Origin: Lomentospora prolificans
Lineage: Eukaryota; Ascomycota; Sordariomycetes; Microascales; Microascaceae
Assembly: GCA_029532625.1 (NCBI GenBank)
Contig: JARFXM010000011.1
Location: 434,001 to 498,000, forward strand
Length of the DNA: 64,000 bases
Direction of reading: 5' to 3'
The notes below the pieces were generated by a model. The model saw nothing but the letters and a program-made list of their open reading frames with translations. It was not told the DNA's origin and did no database searches. A program made the position numbers and the translations under genes. This document shows, one piece after another, positions 45,201-56,903 of the stretch; position 1 is the first letter of the stretch, and each line of letters opens with the position of its first letter.

Positions 45201-48200
45201 CGGCACTTCTCCAGAAGACCATGGATAGCCCCTACTTCTCCCTCTGTGACTCTCAGAGCTCGCGAAAATGGCACCTGGAAAATGACGCGGTTGAGAAGCC
45301 CACCAAGCTTCGAAGTGAGCATCTGAAGCATTTGCTGAGACTGAGGCTTCGCCACAATGACTCGGACAAGACGCTTACCGTCCGCCAGCGCAGCCGCCAC
45401 AATGGGCACAATGACGGAGGATTTTCCTTCTCCCATGTTCAGCTGCATGACGGCATTGTTGGAATCCGGAGGGGAACGCATCTGTGCAGCAATCTGTTCT
45501 TGGACTTGGCGGACCATCAGGCCGCTCTCTACCTCGAGCAGTAGAGAGTCAGGGTGGTCAAGCGGGTCCCAATTTGTATGACCGCAATTATTGAGTTCGC
45601 TTGACACCGCCACAAAGTCGTTGCTTTGTGCGGCAGACACCATACGCTCGGCGCGCTGGACATGGGTTACAGCCACTGCGTACTGTACAATGCATTGTTT
45701 CCATCCGATCGAGAGATTCTTCCATCTATTCCTGGATAAGAAACGAAGAAAGAATGATGGACCGACCCTGGGGTGGTGGGATGCAAGACAGCTGCCAGTA
45801 TTTGATACTGCCATTGTTCCTAATCGTGATTGCTCCAGATGTGTGCGCGATGCCATGTAGTTGACTATGGCGCCATGCAGAGATGCATACAGTAGTTCCT
45901 CATACACCTTGCATTGATCAAGATGCACTAGTAGCAGCTGGAGCCTCTCCTCCGTGTGGCCTCCATGCGGTCTGTTATGTGTCACAAGTTCTAATGAGCT
46001 AGCACTCTGCTGGAGGGCGGAGATGTAATCCTTTTCGAAATTTGCACTCGCCATTGAGCCAAGTTTCTCAATCAAGTCACCCAGCAAAGACGTAGGTACA
46101 ACGGTCTTCATGCCGTCCATAGGTGCTATTTTCAACGGGAGACTTGGGTCTGGGATATGGCATTTGACGTCTTCGAGATCCGGAGGTAGACAATTGAAGA
46201 CATCAGTCTCCCCCACAAATCCATCCCTATGCTCGTTCCATGGGAGCTGGTTAGATGCAGAGCTTGAGAGAACCGGGATGGAGGCTGATGAGCACATGCG
46301 AGAGGTGGTGATATTTTTGGCAATCTCGGAGAGATACTGGTAGAGATTGTAATTGTCAAACCAAACTTGGTTGTGTTCGTGGACCACGCGAATCGCCTCC
46401 TGGGAGTGCAGATAAACCTGCCACTCGGCCCTCTTTGAATGGTGGCCCAAGTGCGGGCAGTCGCAGGGCCATTTCTCCTCGGCAGTATCAAGCAACGAAT
46501 CTATCACTTCGCTTCTGTTGTTCCCCCAACGCCAGCGAGCTTTTGTACGGCTCCCGGACCCTTTCGACTCCGGACAGTCCTGGAAGCGACGTTGCAACGA
46601 CTCAGATCGCAACTTCGACCCCAGTTCTTTCCGATTGAATGAATAACCCCGACTAGGTTCGAACTTGGTTGCATTTGGGGCATGAATGGAAGATATTGCT
46701 GCGATTTTGACGAAAGACGCGAGTAGCTGGACGATTACCTTGTCCGCATCTGGTGCATATGCGAGGGTGGCAAGCCAAATCATGATGTTGTATTTGCCTA
46801 TGCCGCGCATGTTCCGGCTCAGAGCACCCTGATAGCGGACGAATCCATGGGCCAAAATCGTCTTATGGCTCGACTTAAGCCAGCGAGCGTCGTATTCAAG
46901 AGTCTCCTTTAGCCCATGAAAGTCGAGGGTTGATTCTGGACCGAGGACGTCTGTCGCGGCGTATTGTGACAGAAATTGCCAAACATGCTGTGGAACATTG
47001 TTTATTGGCATGGGGGCTGCGAGACCCTCGCTCTCATTGAAGATGTAATGCGCCATCAAATACGCCCTGCGTGCTGCCTCAGTTGCTTGACCCCGGTCGC
47101 GTGGACTGTAAAAGAGATCTCGAGTTGTTGTGAACTTCTCTGCGCCATAGTTAGACACCCTAAAAGTGGCGGACCGTATTTCGTCCCGTGTTATCAATTC
47201 AGGCTTGTAAGCTTCAAGGCTTGGTGGTTCCAGATACCGTTCTGGGTAAAAGAACTTCCTCTCCGCGGCAGCATCGAACAGCGAGCGAACCGCTCTGAAA
47301 AATCCGTTATGCTGAGCCATACAACCGAGTGTTGTAGACCAGGACACGGTTTGCATGACTTTCAGATGTTTTGGATAGTAGGTTCTCAATGGTGTCAGTT
47401 TCGCGATATCCAGAAGGCGGTTGATATTCTCTTGTGAGAAGGTGGGAAATGATTTCACAGCTGCGGAGTCAAGAATGTCCAGTGCCTGCTCGGTCCCAGT
47501 CCTTTTCGTCAGCGGGTCTGGTAGGCAAAACGACGAGAGAGCGTGGAGGTAGCATATATACAGCTTGCTTTCCAGGCTTCCGTTGTCCACCAACCTGCCG
47601 AGGCGCTCATCTATGTCGTATGCGTGAGCCCTAAGAGCTCTGTCCTCAGAGACATCGACTTCTGCGCCGGTTGGTGATAACGAGTTGATAACTGGGCCTT
47701 CAACGATGATGACCTTTCTGTTGGCAAGGTTGGAGCTGCTTTTCAATACTAGCTTATTGATAAATCCAATGAGGGTTCCGATGCTCTGATCAGTGTCTAT
47801 TGCCATGCCACGAAACTGGCGAGAGGTTATCTTCTCGCCGCTTTGTTTTAGCATAAATCCGAGCTTAAGGTTTGGAATATCAATGTCCAACATCGCTAGA
47901 GACGGTCGCCAGATGAGATGGAGATCCGGCCAATCGACAAGCGGGGCGAGAATGGCGCCAATGGCCTCTGCGGTCTTGCTCTCGCTGTTTAGACCACGCG
48001 GTGCTATCAGAATGTGGTCACGACGCCCTAGTCGCCACCCGCCGGCCTGAAACCGCACTAGGTTCCAATTGTCTTCCGAAGAGTTCCAGGGGTCCGTCAT
48101 AGGTCGGAACTCGACGACGTTCAACTTGGTGTTGTACCAGTGGACGTATCCTTTCACGAAGTGGGTTGGAAACCCTTGAAAGAACGAGGGTTGCACCAAC

Positions 48201-51200
48201 TCCCAGGTGGTCCCATCCTTGATGGCTCTCACTAGCAGATCGGAACCGTCCGCGTCGTGCGCTCGAAGCCCGAGGTGGATCTCGTGTCCCATGTAACGCT
48301 TCTTCCCGGAAAAGGGCAACCCGGGCATGTGTCCGGGCATCACTTCCAGCGCAGTGTGTCCAAATAACCTGCCATACATCGAGGTTTTCTCATATGCCAC
48401 TGGAAGGCGTTTCAGAGGAAGCCCATTGACTCGCATATCGCCCGTCACCAGGCAATAGTGGACGATCAGTTGCCCCAGTCCGTCACAGCTCGCACTCTCC
48501 GTCATGAGCCACGTTTTCCCGTCTTGGCGGCACAGTGCCGTTGGCGAAATTCTCCATCCAGCTTCAGTCGGGTGATAGGCCGCCCACGAACGACTGACAG
48601 CAATGTCTAGGGCATTGCTAGATTCGTTGACCACGAGATCGTAGAGGATGACGTATGCTCTCGCGCAAAGTCTCTGCCACCTCCAGTGCAGGATATGTTG
48701 CAGGTCGTCGGTACGTTGGCCATCTACATAGCTCTCTTCTATCGTGATGCAAGTTTCGATGAAATCGGCAGCATTGGTATCAGAGTCTAATATTAGTCGA
48801 AGCACGCATCTACCGTCGCTCAGCACGTCGTCGACGTTGAATGAGTCGGCATGGACTAGAGCAGCTTGCGCCACCTTTGCTCGTAGAACCACCTTTTCTT
48901 CATTGTGGATAGCGCTATCCACGCGGTCTTTGAGTACGCCGACCCAACGGAGGGCAATACGGCGGGCTCTCGTCAGAAAGTTGAGGGCTTCGTGGCGCAT
49001 CCCATCAGTAGCGCTAAGAGTAAGAATCCGGCGGGCTATTGCAATGTAAGTTGCGAGCTCGTGGACGCACTGCCAGTTGTCCTCGACCTTGACCAGCGCA
49101 TCTTCCAGGCTGCGCAGCATGGTCTGGCCGAAGGTGGCCATGGACGCCGGTATGGAATGTCCATCTCTGTACCATTGGCCCTCTTTGGAGGGTGGGCCAG
49201 CTTGATAAATGCACTGGAGCACAAAAAGAGACGATTCAATCTTTCGGAAGTCGACCGAGGGAGCCGTAGCCTGGAGAAGGATGTTCTGCCATTGAATATG
49301 TCTACCTAGAGGCATCGAACAAAGTGCTTTATACTCCGCAAGCGACATGTGGGCGGGACAGTTGTGCTGCGTGGCTAGGACCAAGTTGGGTGCAGGTCCA
49401 TCCGGAGCTGTGGACGGCCGGTGCAGAAAGACCTGAAGTGCCATTGACGTGGGTGGTAGCTGATATGTTGTAGCTTTCACGAGCTGTTTCGTATCACCCA
49501 CAGCGCAGATCGAGCCAGTGAAGCAGTTGTTCTGATGGTCGTAGTACTGATATTGCATCGCGTTATCGACCAAGACGCTCGTCGCTTTGTTTAGTTGCGA
49601 GACGAGTTTCTGTGCGTAGTGAGAATTCACATTCGCTTTAACCTTCGACAGGAGACCAATTCGAGCATCCCGTATGTAACCAGAGGACCGGAATTCCTGG
49701 GAAAGGTGGACGTCTGAATTTAGCGGAAACCTATCTCCAGGGTTTAGCTTATGGGCATATTCGTGTTTGAAAATACCAAACAGGATGAATGTTGTTGCTT
49801 GACGCCAGATCGTGAACCAAGATGGCACCTGTAGCTCAAATACAATTGTTTTCGCCGGGTCTTCAAGCTTAGGCAGCGGCCATTCGTGGATAGAAATCAT
49901 CATGCGATTAGCACAATTGAGAGCTTTGCATCTACTACACGAAGGTTTGTGTGTCCGAACCAGCTCTTCCCCCTTGAACTGGGTGTAATACTCGCATGCA
50001 GACGTCTCGAATTGCCGCATCAAACGCTCGTACATAGCCCGCCGATCATGGAACTCTCGAATCTTTTTCTGTTTTCCCTGCTCGGCACTTTCCAGGATTT
50101 TATTGCGTAAGGCTTTGTGTTCATTTGACTGATCAAAGTATCTTACTGCAAAACTGTGCCTTTCGCCAAAGGAAGTCAAGATGTCGGAGTAGACTGCACG
50201 ACGTTTGCGATCCAGGATGTACTTCTCCACCTTGAGGAGTCTCTCCATCTGAGAGCGGAAAGGTAGGAGGAGGGATTGAAAGTGTTCAATTTTGATGTGG
50301 GGATCATAATCTTCTAGCAGGTGACATACTCGGCAGGCAGCTCGATCGCACTCGACCCATAGCTCGAGGACGCCGAGAACCATAAGAGACCAAGACTCGG
50401 GATTGGTACCTGCCTCGGACTCAACGATGGAATTGTAAGTTTGCATCATGTTTAAGAGCTTCCTGCATATGCCCTCGTAATCAATGGGCCGATGATCATT
50501 GTTTATCTCGGTCCTCATGTCCGGCAAGGTTGTTGTTATCCACTCGTCTAGTCGATGGACACGAAAGACACCCTTAGTGTCTGATTGACCAAAGCCCACG
50601 TATGGCTCTTCCTCTCCTTCCGCGAGGGGAGACTGTGGTAGGAACCTTGTGGACCGAGCCATGGACTGCCGTTGAGAAATGTCGGCGATGAACGCGTCTA
50701 GTTTGCGAAGGTTGACAACGATATCCTGTTTGAAATTGAGAGTGGGTAGGATTTCATTGTTGATCCGCGAGATTGTGTTCTCTCTAGTTTGAACTAGCTG
50801 CCAATGACATTTGAGAAGATTTTCGGCGTCAGACATGATGGTGCGGACTTGAGACTGCATAGACGGTGTCATGGCATTCTCAAGTTTATGGAGTCGTCGT
50901 GAAACCTTGGACTTCATGGCGTAGACGAGGTCACACCACTCAACGCAACCTGTATCGGCTTTGAGGACCGTAGATGCTTTTCCAAGAATTGTAGAGGCAA
51001 AGAATACCATGAAATGCTTGTAGACGGATACAGCATCTACAGGGTCCAATCCAGATCGCAGCAGGACCAGCTGTATCGTCACGCGAATCAACAGCCACGT
51101 GGAAGACCTCCGCCAAGGAAGCAGACATTGTGCCCAAAGTATTTCGTCGCGAGTATTCTTCGAGATGCTCATTACTTCAGCTACAGAGCCTAGAGGCAGC

Positions 51201-51924
51201 ATGAAGGCCGGCAAAAGCTCCGTGACAATCTTGGGGTCGACTGGCTCTCGGTACTCGTCGTGCTTCTGGCCGCCCTTGGTTTGGCTTGCGGATGTCCCCG
51301 GGGCCTGCTGGCCGCTCATGCGCTTGAGAGTGAGGGATAGCGTTTTGATATACTCTGAATCTAGTTTCTCGGTGGGAATAGTGTAGGCGATACCGGGAAA
51401 TTGTCGCTTGAGTCGACCGAGGGTTTGAGTGACGTCTTTATTCGGGGCTGCGAGTTCAAAGATTTCGAAGAGGACCGAGTCCTTTCGCCGGTAGACAAGA
51501 ATGCCTGCGTTTTGGGCGGAGACCTTGAGAGGGATCGCGTACATCTCGTCTATCCATCTCTTCGTCAGTATCTAACGCCAGTACTAGTCTTAGCTGGCGC
51601 ATTCGGGAGGTACGTACCATTCTCCACGAGCAACCGCAGAGCCCGCTCGAGAGCGGCATTCGATACTGTAATGTCGCCATCGTTGATATCAAAATCGTGG
51701 ACTGTGGACAAATTGGAAATTGCTTCTATGACGTTGTCGATAGCGCCGAATGTCTGAGTACTGTCTTGTGTGTCGTTGAACCTATCAAGCGCCGCGGAAA
51801 CTTCGTCCACAAGGAACCGATCGAAAGCGTCGTTAGTATCGTCTTCATGGGGAAGTTTTGGCGGCAAGAAGACATGGTTTACGAGGTACATCCATTTCTT
51901 GGATGACTGAGAACAAGAAGCCAT
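42229..51924 (-). CDS. giant DUF6606/DUF3638/DUF3645 protein (annotated elsewhere as ubiquitinyl hydrolase-like)
   Basis: Three exons, 51924-51618, 51549-43573 and 43505-42229, give 3186 aa; both introns are short (68 bp) and keep frame (VEN-DEMYAIPL; LMQ-GCMRMRKLG). The N-terminus starts YLVNHVFLPPKLPHEDD, the DUF6606 start. A Cys-rich piece with IHEWPLP lies near 640-660. At about 2140 the DUF3638 region has QLNMGEGKSSVIVPIVAAAL, a Walker A-like loop, followed by VLLVQPEHILSF and IVDESDE. DUF3645 and a DEAH-like motif, VFLDEAHTRGTDLKLP, follow at about 2725-2740. CMRMRKLGHGQSVVFCVP begins exon 3. Databases often label the family a deubiquitinase, but I see no clear Cys/His protease motif; the motifs read more like a helicase-type P-loop ATPase. 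Intact over 9.6 kb of coding sequence. Confidence 0.92.
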
Positions 51925-52735
51925 CTCTATTCCAAGGGAAATAAGAGCTATTGGAAACTGGGTGGGATCGTGAAGGCTGTGGAGAGATTGGTGACGATAG
52001 ATGCAAAGGGTTCAGAACGGCAAGGGTTTGACAGCGGAAAGAGAGTCAGGATCACAACAGTAGTCCAGGATAGAAATAAATGGAAGATAAAGAGGCGACA
52101 GAGGAAAGTCTGGTGGACGATTGAGGGAGGGAGGCCGCCGGTTGTATATCTCAGATTCAGTCGGTTGGTCCTTCATGGTAGAGCCCAAATGGAAAAAGCG
52201 GACTCGGCCCAAAACCCTCACGTCTTGGTGTAAGGAGGCCCGCCACTCTCCCTCACAGGCAGAGACCCAGCGTTTGCGGGCGGTGCAAGTCGGCCGGAAA
52301 GTTGGCCTTCCGCCGATGGTTGGCGTCACGCATATCAGTTGGGAGTGTCCATCGCTAGACCCTGTAATTGAAAGTCTACCAAAAAAGCACAGAAACCTGG
52401 CATACACATTGGGAAGTCGGAATCGGTTAGGAGTCACAGTGAACTAGAATTAGTAATTGTGATTTGAGAAAAAAGCACCAAGCATAGCATACAAATCATT
52501 GACAATCCTCAATTCGCACCAAAGTAGCTTTAAAATGGCTAATACTCACGACCAGCTGCTCCCCTTCCCACAGGTTGTTACGAGCGGCCCAAGTACCGGC
52601 CTTGGACGGTGAAGAAAGGCAGAAAAAGAAAGGCAGAAAAAGGTGAAACTCGAGGCCAAGGCGAACCAATCGTTTTGGACCAACGCTGCTGGACACCGAC
52701 GGTCCAAGGAGGACGGGCCAGGAGCAATGTCGGTC
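51925..52735. other. upstream region of the giant gene
   Basis: No supported gene. Overlapping frames at 51970-52450 on both strands lack domains. At 52600-52680 a purine-rich stretch on the plus strand contains two copies of AGAAAAAGAAAGGC-like sequence. Residual frame from the neighbouring pseudogene fades out at about 52740. Confidence 0.35.
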
Positions 52736-53391
52736 CTGGAGAGTTGGCGCCATGCGTGATGAGGAATTTACCTATCTCCCAGCTATTGCGACTGAGCATC
52801 ACAAAGCTCAACGCCGCCGTATGACCAAACTTATCAGCCTGGTCGATGGAAGCCCGTGCGTTGCAGAGAGCTTTGGCAGCCGCCAATCTATCATCGCCCA
52901 GAGCTACAAGCATTAGAGCGGTGCGGCCCATTGTATCCGGTCCGGTTCGGATTAGCTCCGCGTAGAAGAGGAGCTCGACAATGCGCACCATGTGTTTACC
53001 ACTAGCTTCTAGATGTATACGAGTTCCCTGCGAAGGGTCCATCATGCCAACTTCTGATCCGATATCAAGAAAGAGTTTCACAGCTTCAGCGGCTGATTGA
53101 AGAACATTCCAGCGCAGCGGTATCCTGCAATAGGCATCTCTAGTGTTTCAGATCCTGAACATAATCAGATTCGAGAAGCTCTTGTAGTGAATCCCCAACC
53201 AATCCTAGGACTGCTTGATGCAGACTAGAAAAGTACCAGTCGTCTTGATCAGCTACAGGAAAGAGCTGACTGAGGCAGATGATCACTGATGCTGGACGAG
53301 TGGCTACAAATACATCCTTCCAAGCCATCATCGTGGGCGAGCTATTAGTGACAGTGGAGGTGTCAAAGAATCCGGCCTGTGTACGGCATAG

Positions 53392-53925
53392 TGTAAGGGG
53401 TGGTCATCAAGGTTAGAGTAAAGAGGCACAATATACTAGTGAACTAGGTATAAGGTGTATTAGGTCACAAACACTATCTTCCTTCTTCTTTTTTCCTATA
53501 TATCCCTAGGTATTCTCCTTCTTTTATATTGCCCATAGTCACTAACCATAGTACAAGGTTCCTTCGATCTGGCATCCAACTCTATATTCCAACTGCCCTT
53601 CCCTTCCTGTTGCTAGGTAGTTGCAGTATCATCGCCAGCTAGGCTGCCTGTTTGCTCTGACTGCTGGGTCATAATATCATCACTACTAGCTAGGCTGCCT
53701 GTTTGCTTTGACAACTAGGTCATCATATTATCACTACTAGCTAGGCTGCCTGTTTGCTCTAGCCGCTGGGTCATCGCATCATCATTGTTAGCTGGGCTGC
53801 CTGTTTGCTCTGACCGCCAGGTTAGAGCAGCATCAGTCTCTCTTACACCCTGATTCCAGCGAGGATATCGTGAGGGTGATCGTGATCGCTGTGACTTTGC
53901 TGGTCCCTCTTCTTCTCTCCTTACA
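53392..53925. mobile_element. solo LTR inserted in the ankyrin pseudogene
   Basis: The element starts TGTAAGG and ends CCTTACA, a perfect 7-bp terminal inverted repeat with TG...CA ends, spanning 534 bp. The flanking pentamers are CATAG (53387-53391) and CATCG (53926-53930), a 5-bp target duplication with one mismatch. Ankyrin homology of the host pseudogene stops on one side and resumes on the other. No reverse transcriptase, integrase or second LTR is nearby. A 51-bp minisatellite lies inside. It differs in sequence and length from the solo LTR at 18.8 kb, so it is another family. Confidence 0.65.
53638..53841. repeat. 51-bp minisatellite, four tandem copies
   Basis: The landmark GCTAGGCTGCCTGTTTGCT (the fourth copy has GCTGGG) starts at 53638, 53689, 53740 and 53791, exactly 51 bases apart each time. 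Between landmarks a variable part reads like CTGACTGCTGGGTCAT plus an AT-rich ATCATCACTACTA stretch. The last unit diverges in its second half, and a degenerate half-unit precedes the first. 51 is a multiple of three, but no long frame crosses the array, so it is not coding now. Confidence 0.85.
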
Positions 53926-54796
53926 CATCGGAAAACTTAGTTTACAAGGATCAATCGCTCTTAATAAATTTGTCAGCCCCTTTTCCAAGAGGAAATTACA
54001 AGCTCGGATATCACCACGGCTTATCGCCCTCTGACCCAGACAGCGCTTAGCGAAGGATAGAAGAGCCAGCTAATACTGACATGCAAGGGGGTGAAGCCAT
54101 AATCATCCTCAACATCATTGAGTGATTTGATGGAGCCTTGAAGGGCCACGGTAAGACGGCTGTAGTTAGGCTTGCAAACTGCCCCATGAAATATATTCGA
54201 GTACCACTTTCTCTTCTCTGAAACCTAAGGCCGAACAAAGCGTTTCCACAAGCACCACTTCAAGTGCCGCATACATAGTGTAGCTAGATAGCCCGTCTAG
54301 TATCCGCCACCTAAAGTCCCACAGCCATGACGCGTGATCCACGCAACCGCACCGCACTCTCAAACCCCCCGCCAACTCCTCGAGACAGAGAGAAATTTCG
54401 CAGTACCGGCCTAAGCTGCGGGAACAGGCGCAGCTAGGACTTTTGCACCTGAACTGAGACGGCAAACGAACCGAAATTAGGGGCTGCGTATCACGAACAA
54501 GCTTTAGTTTACTGCCCTTAGCGAGTCATTTTGCAGCTCCCGTCGAGTACAGGAGCTCATGAACGAGAGTTAGACTAGATTTTGCATATAGTCACAAGAG
54601 CTGGATCCTCCTCAACGTCGGCTCCTTGCGTGACGATGTCAACCGATCGAACCAGGCTCGTCGCGGTCGCTTCGATTTCGATGATGGGCAAGGTACTAAA
54701 CTGATTCAATGCGTAGGCGGTTTTCACGAATCTGGCAGCGTAGTTGAGCAGCTACAATGCGTTTACGGTGAGATCAAAAGCTGCGACGGCCTCCAT

Positions 54797-55343
54797 TTTC
54801 GGCGCTGGGCGTTAATACAGGTTGTGGAGAGGATTTTGGGTCGATGCGGCCCAAGCCCGAAAGCGGACTGCGATCTGGGCGTTCTCAAGCTCCAGGCGTT
54901 TCTCCGCGACGGGTCGGTTTCTGGGACGCCAGAAGGCTCCCAGGGCTGTGCTCTGAGATGGCCACGTTACGATGCTGTGATACCCCATCCGAACCCTTGA
55001 TCCGGGCGGTTTCAAGCCACATTGATGTAGTCTTTCACGAAGGCGAACAGCAAAATTTGTCAAAAGGTGAGGCGATCCATGACGAAAAAGCGGTGCCCAT
55101 TTGGTACAACGCTGGTGTAATGACGCTCGGTATCGTCCTATCGGATCCATTGATCATGATTGATGTATCCTGAACTGAAAAGTAGTCTCGCTATTAATAC
55201 TCTTTGCGCCGCCCTCAAACGAAAACGCGAAATCAGCCCAAACCCAACCAAGGCGGGCCATTTTTGCTAACTCCCGCAAAAAGAAACACCACTTCGCAAA
55301 ATGGAATCATAACATCTATTTCGATAAAAAAAAATCAAGACAC
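54797..55343. other. intergenic region
   Basis: Frames on both strands (plus 54626-55173, minus 54812-55150) overlap and lack any domain. The minus frame ends just before the start of the ankyrin pseudogene and may be part of its former leader. Nothing is called. Confidence 0.3.
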
Positions 55344-56903
55344 TTACTTTTCCTGTTCCACCCTATTCGTCGGCTCATCTCTCTTGCACACAATGCCCTC
55401 CAGCTGCCTCGCAAGCTTCACAGCAGGCGCATCAATCATCCTCGTGCCCAGATCCGCCGCGACGATCAACATGGCGCCGAGAATCACCAGTCCCACGAAC
55501 CAGGTAATCGTTCTCTCGAGCGGGGTATCGTTGCCAAACGTGCCGCGCACGCCCCATGCGGGCTCGCCAGGCTTGTCGTCTTTCGCGGCTTTCGCGGTGG
55601 ATCCGAGGACGCGGTGCTGGAAGAGGTTGAGGATCGTGTGCTGCATGATGTAGAAGCAGAAGCTGATGCGGCCGGCGTACTGCGGGACGGGCGAGTTGAG
55701 GATGCGCTTCATGAGCCGGATGCGGCCCACGGCCCAAACTGTTCCGAAGGCGGCGATGGCGAGCCAGAACGAAGACGCCAGCTGGGGCTTACCCTCTTCG
55801 ATGAAGGAGGCGGGGGCGAGGCTCTCGATCCACAGGTAGGTGGGCGTCATGTCGCCTCTTCGAGGGGGCCACGAGATGATAAACAGGGCGGCGGCAAGGG
55901 TGGTGACGCGCATGATGTTCTTGGCGACGTAGAGGATTTTCGCCATGGGAATTTTGAACATTTTGCCCAACTTGGGACCGGCGTCGGCACTCAGAGTCGG
56001 CATGGGTAGGAGATTGCCGGGCGGGCCCTGGGCCTCGTTGTATTGTCGCGCGCAGTAGAGATCGGCGAGGAGGGCACCGCCCATGAACTCGAAGGCGGCC
56101 CAGCGGGCGGAGAGAATAGTGTATAACATGATGCACACGAGGCCGAACTGGCGGACGCGTGCGGATCGGAGAGGCGCGAGGGCGAATATGACGAGGAAGA
56201 GGAGCATCGAGTGGGTGAATTCGATGGGGATTGTCCAGAGGTGGGGATTGTAGCGCGACTTGATGGAGCCGGCCTCCCATGTCCAGGGCCAGGTGATGTT
56301 GTAGAAGCCGTCGTGAGCCCATTCGTAGATGGCCTGGAATATTGTTTCCTTGGGCTGCATGTAACCGTGCAGGTAGTCCATCTGGATAATCATGGCGGAG
56401 ATAAAGGTGACGGCGAGCGGCGGAATGAGGAGTCGAACGGGCCTTCGCAACGCCGACGAGGCCAGGATAGCATGTGTTTTCGCAACGCCCGCAGATGGCG
56501 GACTCGTCGACGTCGAGGATCGATCGTACAAGTACTGCAGCGGCCGGCACGACAGCGCGAAGCCGGAGATGACGAAGAAGATGTGTACCATTGGGGTGCC
56601 GGAGTAGATGAGGCGTAGGTAGGGCAGCTGTATGATGGACGAGCCGACATCCGGGGGATTAGTGCCGTAGTGGGGGAGGAAGGACTTGTGGTTGTAGTCG
56701 GTGTAGTGGAACGCGAAGACGGCGGAGGCGGCGAGCCCGCGGAGGCCGTCGAGGTACGAGGTCGGGTGGAGCTTTCGTGGGCGGCGGCGGCGTTCGGCGT
56801 TCATGTAGTCGGCGATGAAGCTTGGGACCAGTGAAGAGAGGAGCCACATTGCGACGGCGGCGGCAGCTCTGGGCCGCAGAGTAAAGGGAGTCTTGAGAAG
56901 CAT
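55344..56903 (-). CDS. membrane acyltransferase 3 family protein
   Basis: A single 519-aa exon. After a hydrophobic N-terminal segment (about 12-32) comes the acyltransferase-3 start SYLDGLRGLAASAVFAFHYT, with LDGLRG at 51-56 and the family's conserved His at 66. Then follow MVHIFFVISGFALS, a LRRPVRLLIPPLAVTFI segment, NPHLWTIPIEFTHSMLLFL (the WTI..E block), several further membrane helices and RISFCFYIMQHTILN. About ten membrane segments are expected, which fits the OafA/YrhL fold. The enzymes move acyl groups from a CoA donor to sugars, lipids or natural products. Fungal members of this type are common and mostly uncharacterised, so substrate is open. The ATG at 56903 gives the usual start. 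Confidence 0.88.
   Translation of the reverse strand: MLLKTPFTLRPRAAAAVAMWLLSSLVPSFIADYMNAERRRRPRKLHPTSYLDGLRGLAASAVFAFHYTDYNHKSFLPHYGTNPPDVGSSIIQLPYLRLIYSGTPMVHIFFVISGFALSCRPLQYLYDRSSTSTSPPSAGVAKTHAILASSALRRPVRLLIPPLAVTFISAMIIQMDYLHGYMQPKETIFQAIYEWAHDGFYNITWPWTWEAGSIKSRYNPHLWTIPIEFTHSMLLFLVIFALAPLRSARVRQFGLVCIMLYTILSARWAAFEFMGGALLADLYCARQYNEAQGPPGNLLPMPTLSADAGPKLGKMFKIPMAKILYVAKNIMRVTTLAAALFIISWPPRRGDMTPTYLWIESLAPASFIEEGKPQLASSFWLAIAAFGTVWAVGRIRLMKRILNSPVPQYAGRISFCFYIMQHTILNLFQHRVLGSTAKAAKDDKPGEPAWGVRGTFGNDTPLERTITWFVGLVILGAMLIVAADLGTRMIDAPAVKLARQLEGIVCKRDEPTNRVEQEK

Larger units (their letters stand above)
52740..54796 (-). pseudogene. STAND-like/ankyrin protein relic split by a solo LTR
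   Basis: Reading the minus strand from 54796 gives a Helo-like/STAND N-terminal domain (MEAVAAFDLTVNAL, stop, LLNYAARFVKTAYALNQF...SLVRSVDIVTQGAD). It carries an in-frame TAG at 54752-54754. At about 54170-54060 an ankyrin unit appears (SRLTVALQGSIKSLNDVED, YGFTPLHVSI). At about 54000-53930 there is another in broken frame (NFLLGKGADKFIKSD). A 534-bp LTR then interrupts it. Coding resumes at about 53385 (AGFFDTSTVTN, MMAWKDVFVATRPA, WYFSSLHQAVLGLVGDSLQE), needs a frame shift near 53145, and continues as AEAVKLFLDIGSEVGMMD, TMGRTALMLVALGDDRLA and KFGHTA. Such proteins are fungal NLR-like sensors or ankyrin scaffolds; no NACHT module is left here. Several stops and shifts make it non-functional. 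Confidence 0.7.

Noticed and set aside
53392..53847. A shorter LTR ending at the first CTTACA (53842-53847).
   Set aside because: It gives only a 6-bp inverted end, and its flanks (CATAG and CCCTG) do not match. The end at 53925 gives 7 bp and a near-perfect 5-bp duplication.
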